From: Metabacillus rhizolycopersici
GTDB taxonomy: Bacteria > Bacillota > Bacilli > Bacillales > Bacillaceae
Direction of reading: 5' to 3'
Length of the DNA stretch: 64,000 nt
Assembly: GCF_020075705.1 (NCBI RefSeq)
Contig: NZ_JAIQUM010000021.1
Coordinates: forward strand, 3,434-67,433
This document shows positions 16,810 through 25,510 of this stretch, one piece after another (positions within the stretch are counted from its first letter, which is position 1; every line of letters begins with the position of its first letter). The position numbers and the translations under genes are program-made. Under the pieces are notes generated by a model, which did no database searches, was not told where the DNA came from, and was given only the letters and a program-made list of their open reading frames with translations.

Positions 16810-17955
16810 TTATGGTTGGAATCTCGCTGGCTTTTCATCACGTTTGCCAAAATGATGAAGAATTGCGTTCACTATACGACTTGATGCATTTCCGTCACCA
16901 TATGGATTTGAAGCCTTAGACATTTTTTCATATGCTGCTTTATCATTTAAAAGCTCATATGCCAAAGTATAAATTGTTTCTTCATCAGTACCAGCTAGCT
17001 TTAATGTACCTGCTTCAATACCTTCTGGTCGCTCTGTCGTGTCACGTAGCACTAATACAGGTACACCTAATGAAGGTGCTTCTTCTTGTACACCGCCTGA
17101 ATCCGTTAAAATAATATGTGCGCGAGCTGCAAAGTTATGGAAATCGTAGACACCTAGTGGCTCAATTAAGTGAATTCTAGCGTCATCTCCAAGTATTTCA
17201 TCTGCTACTTCACGAACAGCTGGATTTAAATGAACAGGATAAACAACTTGAACATCCTCATGCTCTGTCACAAGTCGTTTAATCGCCCGGAACATATTTC
17301 TCATAGGTTCACCTAGATTTTCTCTGCGGTGTGCTGTTAAGAGAATCAAGCGATCTGTTCCAAGTCTATCTAATACTTCGTGTGTATATGTATCTTTTAC
17401 TGTTGTTTTAAGGGCATCAATCGCCGTATTACCTGTTACATAAATCGTTTCAGCCTTCTTATTTTCTTGAAGTAGATTTTGCTCTGACTTATCAGTTGGA
17501 GAAAAATGAAGGTCTGCGATGACACCTGTGATTTGTCGATTCACTTCTTCAGGGAACGGTGAATATTTATTCCACGTTCTTAAGCCTGCCTCAACATGAC
17601 CAACGGAAATTTGATTATACAAAGCTGCTAAGCTAGCGACAAACGTTGTTGTTGTATCACCGTGCACAAGAACAAGATCTGGCTTAACATCTTTCATAAC
17701 TTCGTCTAAGCCTTCTAAAGCGCGTGTTGTTACACCTGTTAACGTTTGGCGATCCTTCATGATATTTAAATCATGATCTGGTGTGACTTTGAAAAGTTCA
17801 AGTACTTGATCGAGCATTTGACGATGCTGCGCTGTAACTGTAACAATTGAATCTATCTCATTCGGGTACTTCTCTAATTCTAAAACAAGTGGAGCCATTT
17901 TGATTGCTTCTGGTCTCGTTCCGAAGATTGTCATCACTTTTATTTTACGATCCAT
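16810..17955 (-). CDS. mnaA: UDP-N-acetylglucosamine 2-epimerase (non-hydrolysing)
   Basis: 381 residues, the family length. Motifs are TIFGTRPEAIKMAPLV near 9-24, VHGDTTTTF near 96-104, GHVEAGLRT near 119-127, LTAHRRENLGEP near 206-217 and DSGGVQEEAPSLGVPVL near 286-302, covering the catalytic Asp, Glu and His residues and the UDP site. It interconverts UDP-GlcNAc and UDP-ManNAc in the cytoplasm, giving ManNAc for the TagA linkage step and substrate for the dehydrogenase at 21.3 kb. AAAGGAGAT precedes the ATG. The 337-base gap upstream holds a phased motif array and the next gene's terminator. Confidence 0.96.
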   Translation of the reverse strand: MDRKIKVMTIFGTRPEAIKMAPLVLELEKYPNEIDSIVTVTAQHRQMLDQVLELFKVTPDHDLNIMKDRQTLTGVTTRALEGLDEVMKDVKPDLVLVHGDTTTTFVASLAALYNQISVGHVEAGLRTWNKYSPFPEEVNRQITGVIADLHFSPTDKSEQNLLQENKKAETIYVTGNTAIDALKTTVKDTYTHEVLDRLGTDRLILLTAHRRENLGEPMRNMFRAIKRLVTEHEDVQVVYPVHLNPAVREVADEILGDDARIHLIEPLGVYDFHNFAARAHIILTDSGGVQEEAPSLGVPVLVLRDTTERPEGIEAGTLKLAGTDEETIYTLAYELLNDKAAYEKMSKASNPYGDGNASSRIVNAILHHFGKRDEKPARFQP

Positions 17956-18060
17956 TTGTCTATCTCCTTTAATGCATTCTATTAACTAAATTAGCATACT
18001 CTACAAAAATCTACAAATCATTCTCTTTGTGCTTACGTTGAAGGTTGGTCGATACATTGG

Positions 18061-18170
18061 TGATTTCGGACAATAAATTTCAAAATCAGACAATAAAACC
18101 TTGAGTTTGGACAAAAAGACCTCAAGCTCAGACAATAAATCATGATTATGGACAATACATCATTTCGAAT
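18061..18170 (-). repeat. Phased TTATTGTC motif array 1
   Basis: Five GACAA cores (TTGTC on the minus strand) start at 18069, 18089, 18110, 18131 and 18151, spaced 20, 21, 21 and 20 bp. Sequence between cores is not conserved, except that the minus-strand end TTTATTGTCCGAAAT matches the ends of arrays at 35.2 and 36.4 kb. It lies upstream of mnaA in the gap 17956-18292. Confidence 0.7.
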
Positions 18171-18226
18171 AGGTGAAGTAGAAATCAAGTAAGTTTAAAA
18201 ACAACAAAGTTTACTAAAAAAGAGAA

Positions 18227-18263
18227 AATAAAAGCGGTGGCGTCAAGATTTCTACACCACCGC
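18227..18263 (-). terminator. Terminator of the exporter-glycosyltransferase operon
   Basis: GCGGTGG pairs with CCACCGC (18234-18240 with 18257-18263), extended by TG/CG mismatched pairs, then TTTTATTTT on the minus strand. It lies 30 bases past the stop of the gene at 18293. Confidence 0.8.
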
Positions 18264-18292
18264 ACTAAGTATATTAAGTTTTTGCGAAACAC

Positions 18293-19513
18293 CTATCTAA
18301 CTAACCCTTGATATAGCTCAATTAATTTTTTACTTTCATCTTCCCACGTTAACACCTTTTGGGCATTCAAACAGTTTTGCTGATAATAACGATAATTGTT
18401 GACAACTTCGTTTATTCCTTTAACAATCCCATCAACGGTTTCTTCTGCTAATACTCCTGTTTTATATTCATCAATAATGACCGATTTACCAGGGTGATTG
18501 GAAGAAACTGCAGGAATACCTGCTTGAATATATTCAAAGATCTTATTCGGAGTGGAATAATAATTATTTTTAGAAACCTTCTCATACATAACAAGGCCTA
18601 TATGTGCTTGTCGTGTATAATAAATCAATTCGTCCGAGGGAACCTGATCATGGAAAAAGACCTTTTCTGAAAGGTTCAGTGTACGAACAAGTTCTTCCAG
18701 TTCATCCTTTAGAACCCCAGAACCAATTAAAACTAATTTATAGTTTTTTGGAAGTTTTTCCATCGATTGAATAATTAATTCTAATCCTCGATACGGAGAA
18801 AAACCTCCTTGATAGAGTAAAATAACATCATCTTGCCCAAAGTTATAATTCCAAGTAGCAGGCACCTCAGTTTTTGACATTTGCTGCTCATTAACAAGCG
18901 GAATGTTTTGAATCAGAATACTAGGCTTTTCACCATTACGCTCGAATAAATAGTCTCTTAAATAAGAATTCACGGTTACAACATAATCAACTTTACGAAA
19001 TAGTTGTTTTTCCATCCGATATCCTACGATTCGATCTAACTTATTTCGGCCAGCCATTTCATTAAAAATCTCATGGGAGTCATAAATAAGTTTTGCCAAA
19101 AGGTCCTCAGATAGCATACTACCTTGCCATAATGTATTTAAGTCATGACAATGGATTACATCAATCTCTAGATTCTTAACCAGTACTTTAACCTTTTTAT
19201 AGTACTCGTAATAAGCTAAATAATCTTTTATTATTTTTATTACAGGTCTTCGAACAGTCCATACTAAAGTGCTTTTCAAGATTGATTTTTTTGAACTCTT
19301 CATTTCTTGCTGTGTAATAGAGGCTTTCATACTCTTTACGGATATAGCAACATGCAGCAGTTTTATATTTTTATGTAAAAAAGGAGCAGGCTCTTTGTAT
19401 TCTTTCACACAAGAAATATATACAAAATGGCCTGCTTCGGCTAACGCCAACGCCTCTCTTTTTACTCTTGCATCATAATGAATATCTTTATATAAAAGCA
19501 TTAAAATATTCAT
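18293..19513 (-). CDS. Glycosyltransferase family 4
   Basis: 406 residues, GT-B fold. It starts MNILMLLYKDIHYDARVKRE, a start common in capsule GT4 enzymes. The central basic region (about 75-110) is likely membrane-surface contact. The C-terminal domain has ILLYQGGFSPYRGLELIIQS near 225-244 and IFEYIQAGIPAVSSNHPG near 333-350. It overlaps the upstream ATPase gene by 4 nt (ATGA), so all three genes (permease, ATPase, this enzyme) form one tightly coupled operon. It probably acts on the glycan that this exporter moves; the sugar is unknown. Confidence 0.85.
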   Translation of the reverse strand: MNILMLLYKDIHYDARVKREALALAEAGHFVYISCVKEYKEPAPFLHKNIKLLHVAISVKSMKASITQQEMKSSKKSILKSTLVWTVRRPVIKIIKDYLAYYEYYKKVKVLVKNLEIDVIHCHDLNTLWQGSMLSEDLLAKLIYDSHEIFNEMAGRNKLDRIVGYRMEKQLFRKVDYVVTVNSYLRDYLFERNGEKPSILIQNIPLVNEQQMSKTEVPATWNYNFGQDDVILLYQGGFSPYRGLELIIQSMEKLPKNYKLVLIGSGVLKDELEELVRTLNLSEKVFFHDQVPSDELIYYTRQAHIGLVMYEKVSKNNYYSTPNKIFEYIQAGIPAVSSNHPGKSVIIDEYKTGVLAEETVDGIVKGINEVVNNYRYYQQNCLNAQKVLTWEDESKKLIELYQGLVR

Positions 19514-20247
19514 TTAGCAACACTGCTCTTCATAAACGCATCGTACTCGGTTACGATCGGTCCGGTTTCACCTACTGCTTTTTGTTCACCCAGGTGAATC
19601 CACACAACTCGGTCACAGATTTGTCTAACTAGGTTTGATGAATGAGTAACAAGAATGACGGTTCTTTCTTGTTTAATCTTCTCCATAATGGCTTGTCTAC
19701 ACTTTTGTTGAAAGGCAGTGTCTCCTACACCTAATACTTCATCAATAAGGAGAATCTCTGGATCCAGTGATATAGCTGTTGCAAACGCTAGTCTTGATTT
19801 CATCCCTGCAGAATAAGTTCTTACAGGCTTATAAATAAAATCACCTAACTCTGAGAACTCAATGATTTCATCAATTTTTTCATCAATTGTTTTTTTGTTA
19901 TGTCCAAGCAATAAACCATTGAGATAAATGTTTTCAATTCCCGGTAACTCAGCTTGGAATCCAGCCCCCAATGAAAGGAGGACTGGGTGCTCTTTTTCGG
20001 AAATACTAAATTCTCCTTTATCTGGTGAAATCAGCCCGCTTAACAGTTTAAGAAGCGTACTTTTCCCTGAACCATTTCGTCCAATAATACCGAGAACTTC
20101 ACCTTTTTTCACTTCAAAGTTTAATCCCTTTAACGCCCAAAATCGATCATCTTTTTTGTGTAAATTGAATAACTTTTTTAAAGGTTTTTCCGTATACTCT
20201 GGATATGATACCCAGAGGTCTTTTATTTCAATTATATTTTCAGTCAA
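19510..20247 (-). CDS. Polysaccharide/teichoic acid ABC exporter, ATP-binding subunit
   Basis: 245 residues. Walker A GRNGSGKST near 55-63, the Q-loop region LSLGAGFQAELPGIENIYLN, ABC signature YSAGMKSRLAFA near 143-154, Walker B ILLIDEVLGVGD near 164-175 and the H-loop VTHSS near 199. This belongs to the TagH/Wzt subfamily. B. subtilis TagH is about 527 residues with a long C-terminal extension; this one stops after the ATPase, so it is the short form, without a carbohydrate-binding tail. It energises export of a lipid-linked glycan together with the permease encoded directly upstream (no gap). Confidence 0.92.
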   Translation of the reverse strand: MTENIIEIKDLWVSYPEYTEKPLKKLFNLHKKDDRFWALKGLNFEVKKGEVLGIIGRNGSGKSTLLKLLSGLISPDKGEFSISEKEHPVLLSLGAGFQAELPGIENIYLNGLLLGHNKKTIDEKIDEIIEFSELGDFIYKPVRTYSAGMKSRLAFATAISLDPEILLIDEVLGVGDTAFQQKCRQAIMEKIKQERTVILVTHSSNLVRQICDRVVWIHLGEQKAVGETGPIVTEYDAFMKSSVAK

Positions 20248-21027
20248 TTAAATCACCTTGGCATATTCTTTTTCGTTTTTGTTTAACAAACGTAAACCTA
20301 AATAAAGGACGAGCACTGATACAATTGTTAAAATAAATAACGGTAAAAACTCAGGTGGTCTTCCGTAAATTAATATATCTCGATAGGATTCCAAAAATGT
20401 TGTAAATGGATTCAAGTACAAATATGGTACTAGACTTTTTGGTACATCACTTAATTCAAAAAGTACAGGTGATAAATACATAAGTACTCTCGATATATAT
20501 TGCATCATGTTTTTAACATCTTTAATAAAAACACCTAGATGTGCTAAGAAAATCATAACACCTAACAAGCAGAATGCATTTATCAGAAAAACTAATGGAA
20601 AATAAAGGGCATTCCAAGTGAAGTCGATTCCATATATAAACAAGAAAAGGAATAGCATAACAACACTAATTATATATTTAATACAGTTAACTAATAAGCG
20701 GACGATAATAAAGATTATTTTTGGAACATAAACCTGTTGTAAAATATTCCCTTTAGATGATATAGCATTTGTTCCGTCGACAAGAGAAGCCGTTACAAAC
20801 TTAAGTGGAATCAACCCTGTGAAGATAATAACAGGATAATTTGGTCCTCCTCTATCTAAGATCAAAACGACTAAAAAGTAAAAAACAGCCATATAGAATA
20901 TCGGATCTAATACCCACCATAGAAAACCAAAATACGTTCTTGAAGTATTCGCTTTAAAATCAGAAGTAGTTAAGTGATAAATTAAATCTTTGTTGGTTTT
21001 AATGGCTTTTATTGTATCAATAAACAT
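20248..21027 (-). CDS. Polysaccharide/teichoic acid ABC exporter, permease
   Basis: 259 residues with about six membrane helices (roughly 35-55, 60-80, 105-130, 140-165, 175-195, 230-250). The ABC-2 type signature NTSRTYFGFLWWVLDPIFYM near 28-47 and the MQYISRVLMYLSPVLFEL region near 175-192 mark it as TagG/Wzm. It forms the channel of the exporter. It is the first gene of the three-gene operon; its stop abuts the ATPase start. The 237-base upstream gap (21028-21264) holds the terminator of the next gene and its own presumed promoter, not identified with confidence. Confidence 0.92.
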   Translation of the reverse strand: MFIDTIKAIKTNKDLIYHLTTSDFKANTSRTYFGFLWWVLDPIFYMAVFYFLVVLILDRGGPNYPVIIFTGLIPLKFVTASLVDGTNAISSKGNILQQVYVPKIIFIIVRLLVNCIKYIISVVMLFLFLFIYGIDFTWNALYFPLVFLINAFCLLGVMIFLAHLGVFIKDVKNMMQYISRVLMYLSPVLFELSDVPKSLVPYLYLNPFTTFLESYRDILIYGRPPEFLPLFILTIVSVLVLYLGLRLLNKNEKEYAKVI

Positions 21028-21202
21028 ACACGTTCTCCTAACCTACAAAATGTTGCATCTTTATAATAATAAACTTTGTTCATACAGCTTTCAAGTTTTA
21101 CATTATGAATCACTATCGTCTCCAAAGAATACTCCCAATAGACAAAGATCACTATGATAAGTCTCTTTTTTACTGCTTTCACACGATACTTTTAGCTTAA
21201 AA

Positions 21203-21228
21203 TGCGACCATAATTCATTATGGTCGCA
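21203..21228 (-). terminator. Terminator after the UDP-ManNAc dehydrogenase gene
   Basis: TGCGACCATAAT (21203-21214) pairs with ATTATGGTCGCA (21217-21228), a perfect 12-bp dyad, followed on the minus strand by a short TTTT. It lies 36 bases past the stop. Confidence 0.7.
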
Positions 21229-21264
21229 GAGTGAAATCATATGAAGATGTCTACATATGGCTTA

Positions 21265-22521
21265 TCAAATATATTGATAAAGATTACCAAAGTTAATGTA
21301 CGAAACATCCTCTGGGTAATTTTTCACAATATTTTTTGTATCAAAGATTTGTTTTACTGCCATTCCAGCTAAGTCATTTGTCTCGATAGATTTAAATTCG
21401 CTGTGGTCTGTTAAAACTAACACTAAGCTTGAATTTTTAACAGCGACTTCTATATCCTTTTCAACCCAATCCTTTTTGACATGTGGGTCATATGCAACAA
21501 CTTCCTTTGCACCTGCAGCTTTCAACTCTCCATAAATATCCATTGCTGGACTTTCACGGACATCGTCCACATTTCCTTTATACGTAAGACCAAACACTGT
21601 GATTTTTTTGTCTTCAATTCCACCAAGAATCTTTGCTACTTGCTCAACAACAAATGAAGGCATTGAAACGTTAATATCTCGAGCCTGATAAATTAGTTTC
21701 GCTTGCTCTGGTGCTTCTGCTACAATAAAATAAGGATCAACAGCTAAGCAGTGACCACCTACTCCAGGACCTGGCGAATGCAAGTTTACACGAGGATGCT
21801 TATTTGCCATTTCAATAACATCTAACGCATTTATTCCTAGTTTTGTACAGATTTTAACAAGTTCATTTGCCAATGAGATATTGACATCACGATACGTATT
21901 TTCCATAAGCTTAGACATTTCAGCCGTTTTCGCATCAGTTAAAATCAGCTCTCCTTGAACAAACGTACGATAAACGTTTGCACCTGCTTCTTTACAAGCT
22001 TCTGTTACTCCACCAATAATACGGTTGTTATAGATTAACTCATGCATAATTTGGCCAGGTAGTACCCTTTCTGGACAATGTACAAGGAAAAGATCTTCGC
22101 CGATTGTAAAACCCGCTTTTTCTAACAGTGGTTTTACATGATCATCTGTCGTACGTGGAGCAATTGTAGATTCAACAATGACTATGTTATTCTTTTCAAG
22201 ATATGGAATCATGTTTTCTACTGCACTTAATACATATTTTAAATCAACTGATTTATATTGATCATCTTTATTTGGTGTAGGCACAGCAATAATAAATGCA
22301 TCCGCCTTTTCAGGTTCTGTGGAAGCTTTAAATTTGCCTGTTTCCATAACTTCTTCTAAAGCTTCTTGTAAACCAGGCTCTTCAATATGAATTTTGCCGT
22401 GATTTAATGAGTCAACAACTTCTTGTTGGACATCTACACCAATCACGTCAACTCCATGCTTTGCAAACATAATTGAAGTCGGCAGGCCAATATAACCGAG
22501 ACCAATTGTTACTAACTTCAT
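21265..22521 (-). CDS. wecC: UDP-N-acetyl-D-mannosamine dehydrogenase
   Basis: 418 residues from the ATG at 22521, which has GGAGGA 8 nt upstream (a TTG 6 nt earlier is less likely). NAD site GLGYIGLPTS near 7-16, PTPNKDD near 85, and the catalytic Cys in GPGVGGHCLAVDPYF near 250-264. Spacing and sequence fit the WecC branch rather than UDP-glucose dehydrogenase, of which the window has a separate copy at 29.7 kb. It oxidises UDP-ManNAc to UDP-ManNAcA with two NAD+. Together with MnaA it supplies an acidic amino sugar for a wall glycan. Single-gene unit with its own terminator. Confidence 0.85.
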   Translation of the reverse strand: MKLVTIGLGYIGLPTSIMFAKHGVDVIGVDVQQEVVDSLNHGKIHIEEPGLQEALEEVMETGKFKASTEPEKADAFIIAVPTPNKDDQYKSVDLKYVLSAVENMIPYLEKNNIVIVESTIAPRTTDDHVKPLLEKAGFTIGEDLFLVHCPERVLPGQIMHELIYNNRIIGGVTEACKEAGANVYRTFVQGELILTDAKTAEMSKLMENTYRDVNISLANELVKICTKLGINALDVIEMANKHPRVNLHSPGPGVGGHCLAVDPYFIVAEAPEQAKLIYQARDINVSMPSFVVEQVAKILGGIEDKKITVFGLTYKGNVDDVRESPAMDIYGELKAAGAKEVVAYDPHVKKDWVEKDIEVAVKNSSLVLVLTDHSEFKSIETNDLAGMAVKQIFDTKNIVKNYPEDVSYINFGNLYQYI

Positions 22522-22613
22522 ATCCAATTTCCTCCAGTATATACCAAAATGTTAAAATTACTCCTTACAACATTACAACTTAGACAAATCCATGTCAATA
22601 ATGTCGTTGCCTC

Positions 22614-22752
22614 TAAGAAAAGCGCAAGCGCCTTGTTCAGCCCCGACATGCATAAGACGATCAGGAATAGAAGGTGTTCTCTGCCTTCAATTCCTGAGTG
22701 GCTTAGACCCAAGAGGAGCTAGGACGCTTGCGCTGGACACGAAAACTAAGTC
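22614..22752 (+). repeat. R1 repeat copy C
   Basis: Begins CTAAGAAAAGCGCAAGCGCC and ends GGACACGAAAACTAAGTC. The central stem ATCAGGAATAGAAGG pairs with CCTTCAATTCCTGA. The right arm reads GAGGAGCTAGGACGCTTGCGC. It lies in the 557-base gene-free gap 22528-23084. Confidence 0.85.
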
Positions 22753-22765
22753 AAAAAACTTATTC

Positions 22766-22898
22766 TCTAAGAAAAGGGCAAATTAGACACTTGAGCCTTG
22801 AATGCGCTCTTTATCTTCAAGCCTAGACCTTAGAAGCAGTTACGAACGATTACGTTAAGTGCTCAGGACGTTAGAGTTAGACATAAAGCCCAAATCTA
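22766..22898 (+). repeat. Decayed R1-like copy
   Basis: Starts CTAAGAAAAGGGC like copy C and ends near GAGTTAGACATAAAGCCC, which resembles GGAGCTGGACACGAAAAC. The middle is too diverged to align by eye. It lies between copies C and D. Confidence 0.45.
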
Positions 22899-22929
22899 AA
22901 ATGTCATAATTCCGACGATATCACTTAAG

Positions 22930-23072
22930 AACAAAAGCGGAAGCGCCTTGATCAGCCTAAGGCAGGCATAAGACGCGCATGAATAGAAGGTGTTCTTTGC
23001 CCTCAATTCATGCGTGGCCGGACGCTTGCGCTGGTTGTCGTGTGCTTATCCCCAGTACAAGAATTTTATAGT
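22930..23072 (+). repeat. R1 repeat copy D (DnaA-box-tail subtype, degenerate box)
   Basis: Begins GAACAAAAGCGGAAGCGCC. The central stem CGCATGAATAGAAGG pairs with CCCTCAATTCATGCG. The tail reads GTCGTGTGCTTATCCCCAG then TACAAGAATTTTATAG; TTATCCCCA (23046-23054) differs from a DnaA box by one base. Confidence 0.85.
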
Positions 23073-23084
23073 TTTCCTATAACA

Positions 23085-24692
23085 CTAAGAAATGATTTCA
23101 TTTAATTCAGAACGAATCATCTTATTCTTACTACACTGATGACGTACACGATTTGCAGCTCTATTCGATTTAGTTAGAAAATCCTCAGGATTATGATATA
23201 AATGTTCAATCGCGTTTGCTAAACCGATGTAATCTTCATTAGATGCTAAAAAGCCACACGACTCGTCAATGAACTCAGGGATTGCACAAATACCGTTTGT
23301 TACTGGCACAAGCCCACTTGACATAGCCTCCCCTAATGATACCCCTTGGGAATCCATCCGAGAAGGACACAAAAAGATTCCGTGTGTTTTATGTTGTTCA
23401 GCAATTTGCTCTTGTGATAAAAAGTAATTATGAAGATGTACATTTGGAATATTACGTATCGGTTCTACAACTTCATCGAACAACGGTCCTTGCCCATATA
23501 TATCAAAATCAAGATCATTAAAAAATGGCCGATCTTTTAAAGCTAATATGGCTTTCACGGTTAAATCATTCGCATACGTTCGTGATGCAAATGGACGTAT
23601 TGTTAAAATTCGCTTTCTTTGTTCGGCCGTTTTTTCAACATAATTGAATAATTCATCATCAATTACATTATGAATAACCTTATAATTTTTCACGATCGAA
23701 TTTGTGTCTTTTTCCGCAATCTTTTCTTTATACCAATTCGACACAAAGATAAATTTTATGTCATCATCATCTGTTGTATAAAGTTTACGCATAAAGTCTA
23801 ACTGCTTTTGATTTCCATCCGCTTGATTAAGGGCTGAACGTAGGCTTTTTGTATTCTGATAAAAGTTAAACCATCGACGATACCATTTTGTTGTTTCATA
23901 CCCATGAACCCACACTAGCTTTGGTGTTTGTTTTGCTTGAGACTTGCGAACGGCACCATACATACGTTCATTGATAAAGTGGAAGAATATCTTTTTATAA
24001 GGCTTTACATTCAACAAGTTTACCAATTCATCTTCACCACTAATAAAAACAGGGATGCCTTCAAACGTATACGAAGCAATGCTCCCCGGTGAAGTATTTA
24101 GACGATAAATCTCTACATTGATACCTTTTTCAAGATAAGATAATGCTCTCCTATGGATGAACATATTTTGATAATAATTATTTTTTTCCGGATACACATT
24201 AGTGATAATTAAATAATCACGCTCAGGATTTTTTGTAAACAATTCCTTTTTACTATCAGCAATGGCAGTGTTATAAGTCGTAAGTGAAAATTCTGATATA
24301 GTCACTTCTCCATCTCCAGACAACCTCACTCCAACCGAATAGCTAACTGTAGTTTCTGGAAAGTTTACAATCATTTCACTACCTAAGGGATTATAAACAC
24401 TAAATACTTGTTTATTATTTTTATCGTATCCAACAATCACCTGTTGTATTTGCAAACTATTATTTGTTTCCCCATCTAGCTTTGCTACATAGGTTCTGTT
24501 TGTATTTATTTTATCTTTAAACACCTTTTTGTTATCGTAATAAATGATGATCGGCAGTGCATCCTTGTTTATCTGCTGTACTTTCATTTTTAGCACAGCA
24601 GAGTCAGCAATCAATACTTTATAGGTAGTGTTTGTTTGCTTAGGCCATTTATCTAAAAATTGAATGGATTCAATTGAATCGTCTTTTAACAC
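23085..24692 (-). CDS. Glycosyltransferase family 4 with N-terminal beta-rich domain
   Basis: 535 residues from a GTG at 24692 with GGAGGGG about 9 nt upstream. Residues about 1-150 contain no GT motif and are predicted beta-rich, resembling the accessory N-terminal domain of TagE-type or poly-(glycerol-phosphate) glycosyltransferases. Residues about 160-535 form the GT-B enzyme, with YLIITNVYPEKNNYYQNMF near 159-177, KLVWVHGYE near 261, ILTIRPFASRTYANDLTVKA near 370-389 and SRMDSQGVSLGEAMSSGLVP near 451-470, which holds the E-x7-E motif. Acceptor and sugar are unknown. The coiled-coil gene lies 51 nt upstream and is likely cotranscribed. Confidence 0.85.
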   Translation of the reverse strand: MLKDDSIESIQFLDKWPKQTNTTYKVLIADSAVLKMKVQQINKDALPIIIYYDNKKVFKDKINTNRTYVAKLDGETNNSLQIQQVIVGYDKNNKQVFSVYNPLGSEMIVNFPETTVSYSVGVRLSGDGEVTISEFSLTTYNTAIADSKKELFTKNPERDYLIITNVYPEKNNYYQNMFIHRRALSYLEKGINVEIYRLNTSPGSIASYTFEGIPVFISGEDELVNLLNVKPYKKIFFHFINERMYGAVRKSQAKQTPKLVWVHGYETTKWYRRWFNFYQNTKSLRSALNQADGNQKQLDFMRKLYTTDDDDIKFIFVSNWYKEKIAEKDTNSIVKNYKVIHNVIDDELFNYVEKTAEQRKRILTIRPFASRTYANDLTVKAILALKDRPFFNDLDFDIYGQGPLFDEVVEPIRNIPNVHLHNYFLSQEQIAEQHKTHGIFLCPSRMDSQGVSLGEAMSSGLVPVTNGICAIPEFIDESCGFLASNEDYIGLANAIEHLYHNPEDFLTKSNRAANRVRHQCSKNKMIRSELNEIIS

Positions 24693-24743
24693 TCTATTTC
24701 CCCTCCTGCTGAATACATACGAGAAGATTTGTATTTGGAATGA

Positions 24744-25103
24744 TTATTTTTTATTTCTAAGTCCCCATAATCTCTTTTGTAATTTCCCTAATTTGGAATT
24801 CTCTAATTTATTTATTTTTTTCTTTAGATCATTGATTGTTTGTTCTTGTTCATCTATTGTGTTAATTAATTTTTCAGGAGAGAATCCTGATTCCTTAAAT
24901 GATTCGAATTCTTTTTTACTTAAGAGCTCACCGATTTGTTCACGAGTTTCCACTTCATCTACAACACGGGATAGAATTTCCTTAAATTCTTTCTCCATTT
25001 CTTTTTTATCCTCAATAAGTCGCTCAGTTAATTCTTTCAATTCTTCATATTCCTTTTTACTTATCGTAATCATTTCACGACCAATCACTGGAGTATTCCC
25101 CAT
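24744..25103 (-). CDS. Coiled-coil protein with SxxGxxQxxxWxL tail
   Basis: About 119 residues from the ATG at 25103 (AGGAG 8 nt upstream); in-frame ATGs at 25124 and 25121 are less well placed. No known domain is recognised. It is nearly all helix with heptad-like leucines and charged residues (EELKELTERLIEDKKEMEKE near 21-40, then TIDEQEQTINDLKKKINKLE). The last 17 residues, SKLGKLQKRLWGLRNKK, match the tail of the methyltransferase at 27.7 kb in spacing of Ser, Gly, Gln and Trp. It sits directly before a glycosyltransferase gene. A scaffold or membrane-surface anchor for glycan enzymes is an inference. Confidence 0.7.
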   Translation of the reverse strand: MGNTPVIGREMITISKKEYEELKELTERLIEDKKEMEKEFKEILSRVVDEVETREQIGELLSKKEFESFKESGFSPEKLINTIDEQEQTINDLKKKINKLENSKLGKLQKRLWGLRNKK

Positions 25104-25291
25104 CCATTCTGCTCCTCTCATCATTACTTTCTGAACATGCTTTTCTTTGTCTCCCTACACCATTTAAACAAATATAAGTATCTTTTTAAAGTACCGTATG
25201 ACATTTTTAACTTATTTGTTATTTTGCTCAATACTTATTTATATAAATATGAAAGGTATAGCTATAATTGGAATAATTCGTTAGATTTACA

Positions 25292-25450
25292 AAACAAAAG
25301 CGCAAGCGCCTTGATCAGCCCCGACAAGCATAAGACGATCAGGAATAGAAGGTGTTTTTTACCTTCAATTCCTGATTGGCTTATGACATCGAGGGGCTAG
25401 GCGCTGGAGCTGGATGTCGTGCACTTATCCACAGTACAAGAATTTTATAA
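25292..25450 (+). repeat. R1 repeat copy E (full length, perfect DnaA box)
   Basis: The clearest full copy. It begins AAACAAAAGCGCAAGCGCC, then CAGCCCCGA. The central stem ATCAGGAATAGAAGGT pairs with ACCTTCAATTCCTGAT, enclosed by CATAAG/CTTATG. The right arm is TCGAGGGGCTAGGCGC and the tail TGTCGTGCACTTATCCACAG then TACAAGAATTTTATAAT. TTATCCACA at 25425-25433 is a consensus DnaA box. Confidence 0.9.
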
Positions 25451-25456
25451 TCACAT

Positions 25457-25496
25457 AAAAAAAACAGAAAAATATGAGAACATATCTTTCTGTTTT
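25457..25496 (-). terminator. Terminator of the methyltransferase-glycosyltransferase pair
   Basis: AAAACAGAAA pairs with TTTCTGTTTT, with an inner ATATG/CATAT stem, and a long T-run follows on the minus strand. It lies 15 bases past the stop at 25511. Confidence 0.82.
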
Positions 25497-25510
25497 GTCA
25501 TTTCATTATC

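Larger units (their letters stand above)
25104..25510. other. Gene-free gap with R1 copy E and a terminator
   Basis: About 400 bases between the coiled-coil gene and the 733-residue glycosyltransferase gene. Bases 25130-25280 are AT-rich with TATAAT-like boxes (for example GCTATAATTGG around 25261) but no confident promoter for the coiled-coil gene. The rest is R1 copy E and the terminator at 25457. Confidence 0.6.

Noticed and set aside
18061..18170. A short-period array that might be a CRISPR
   Set aside because: Only about 8 bases are conserved per 20-21 bp unit, there are no uniform repeats of 24-40 bp, and no cas gene is in the window.
24664..25134. A 156-codon plus-strand frame opposite the coiled-coil gene
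   Set aside because: The minus-strand frame has a ribosome site, a coiled-coil pattern and a tail shared with another protein; the antisense frame has Ser/Leu/Phe-rich composition typical of a shadow.
25425..25433. Perfect DnaA boxes as a replication origin
   Set aside because: The boxes are single, kilobases apart and each is part of an R1 tail; dnaA, dnaN and clustered boxes are missing.
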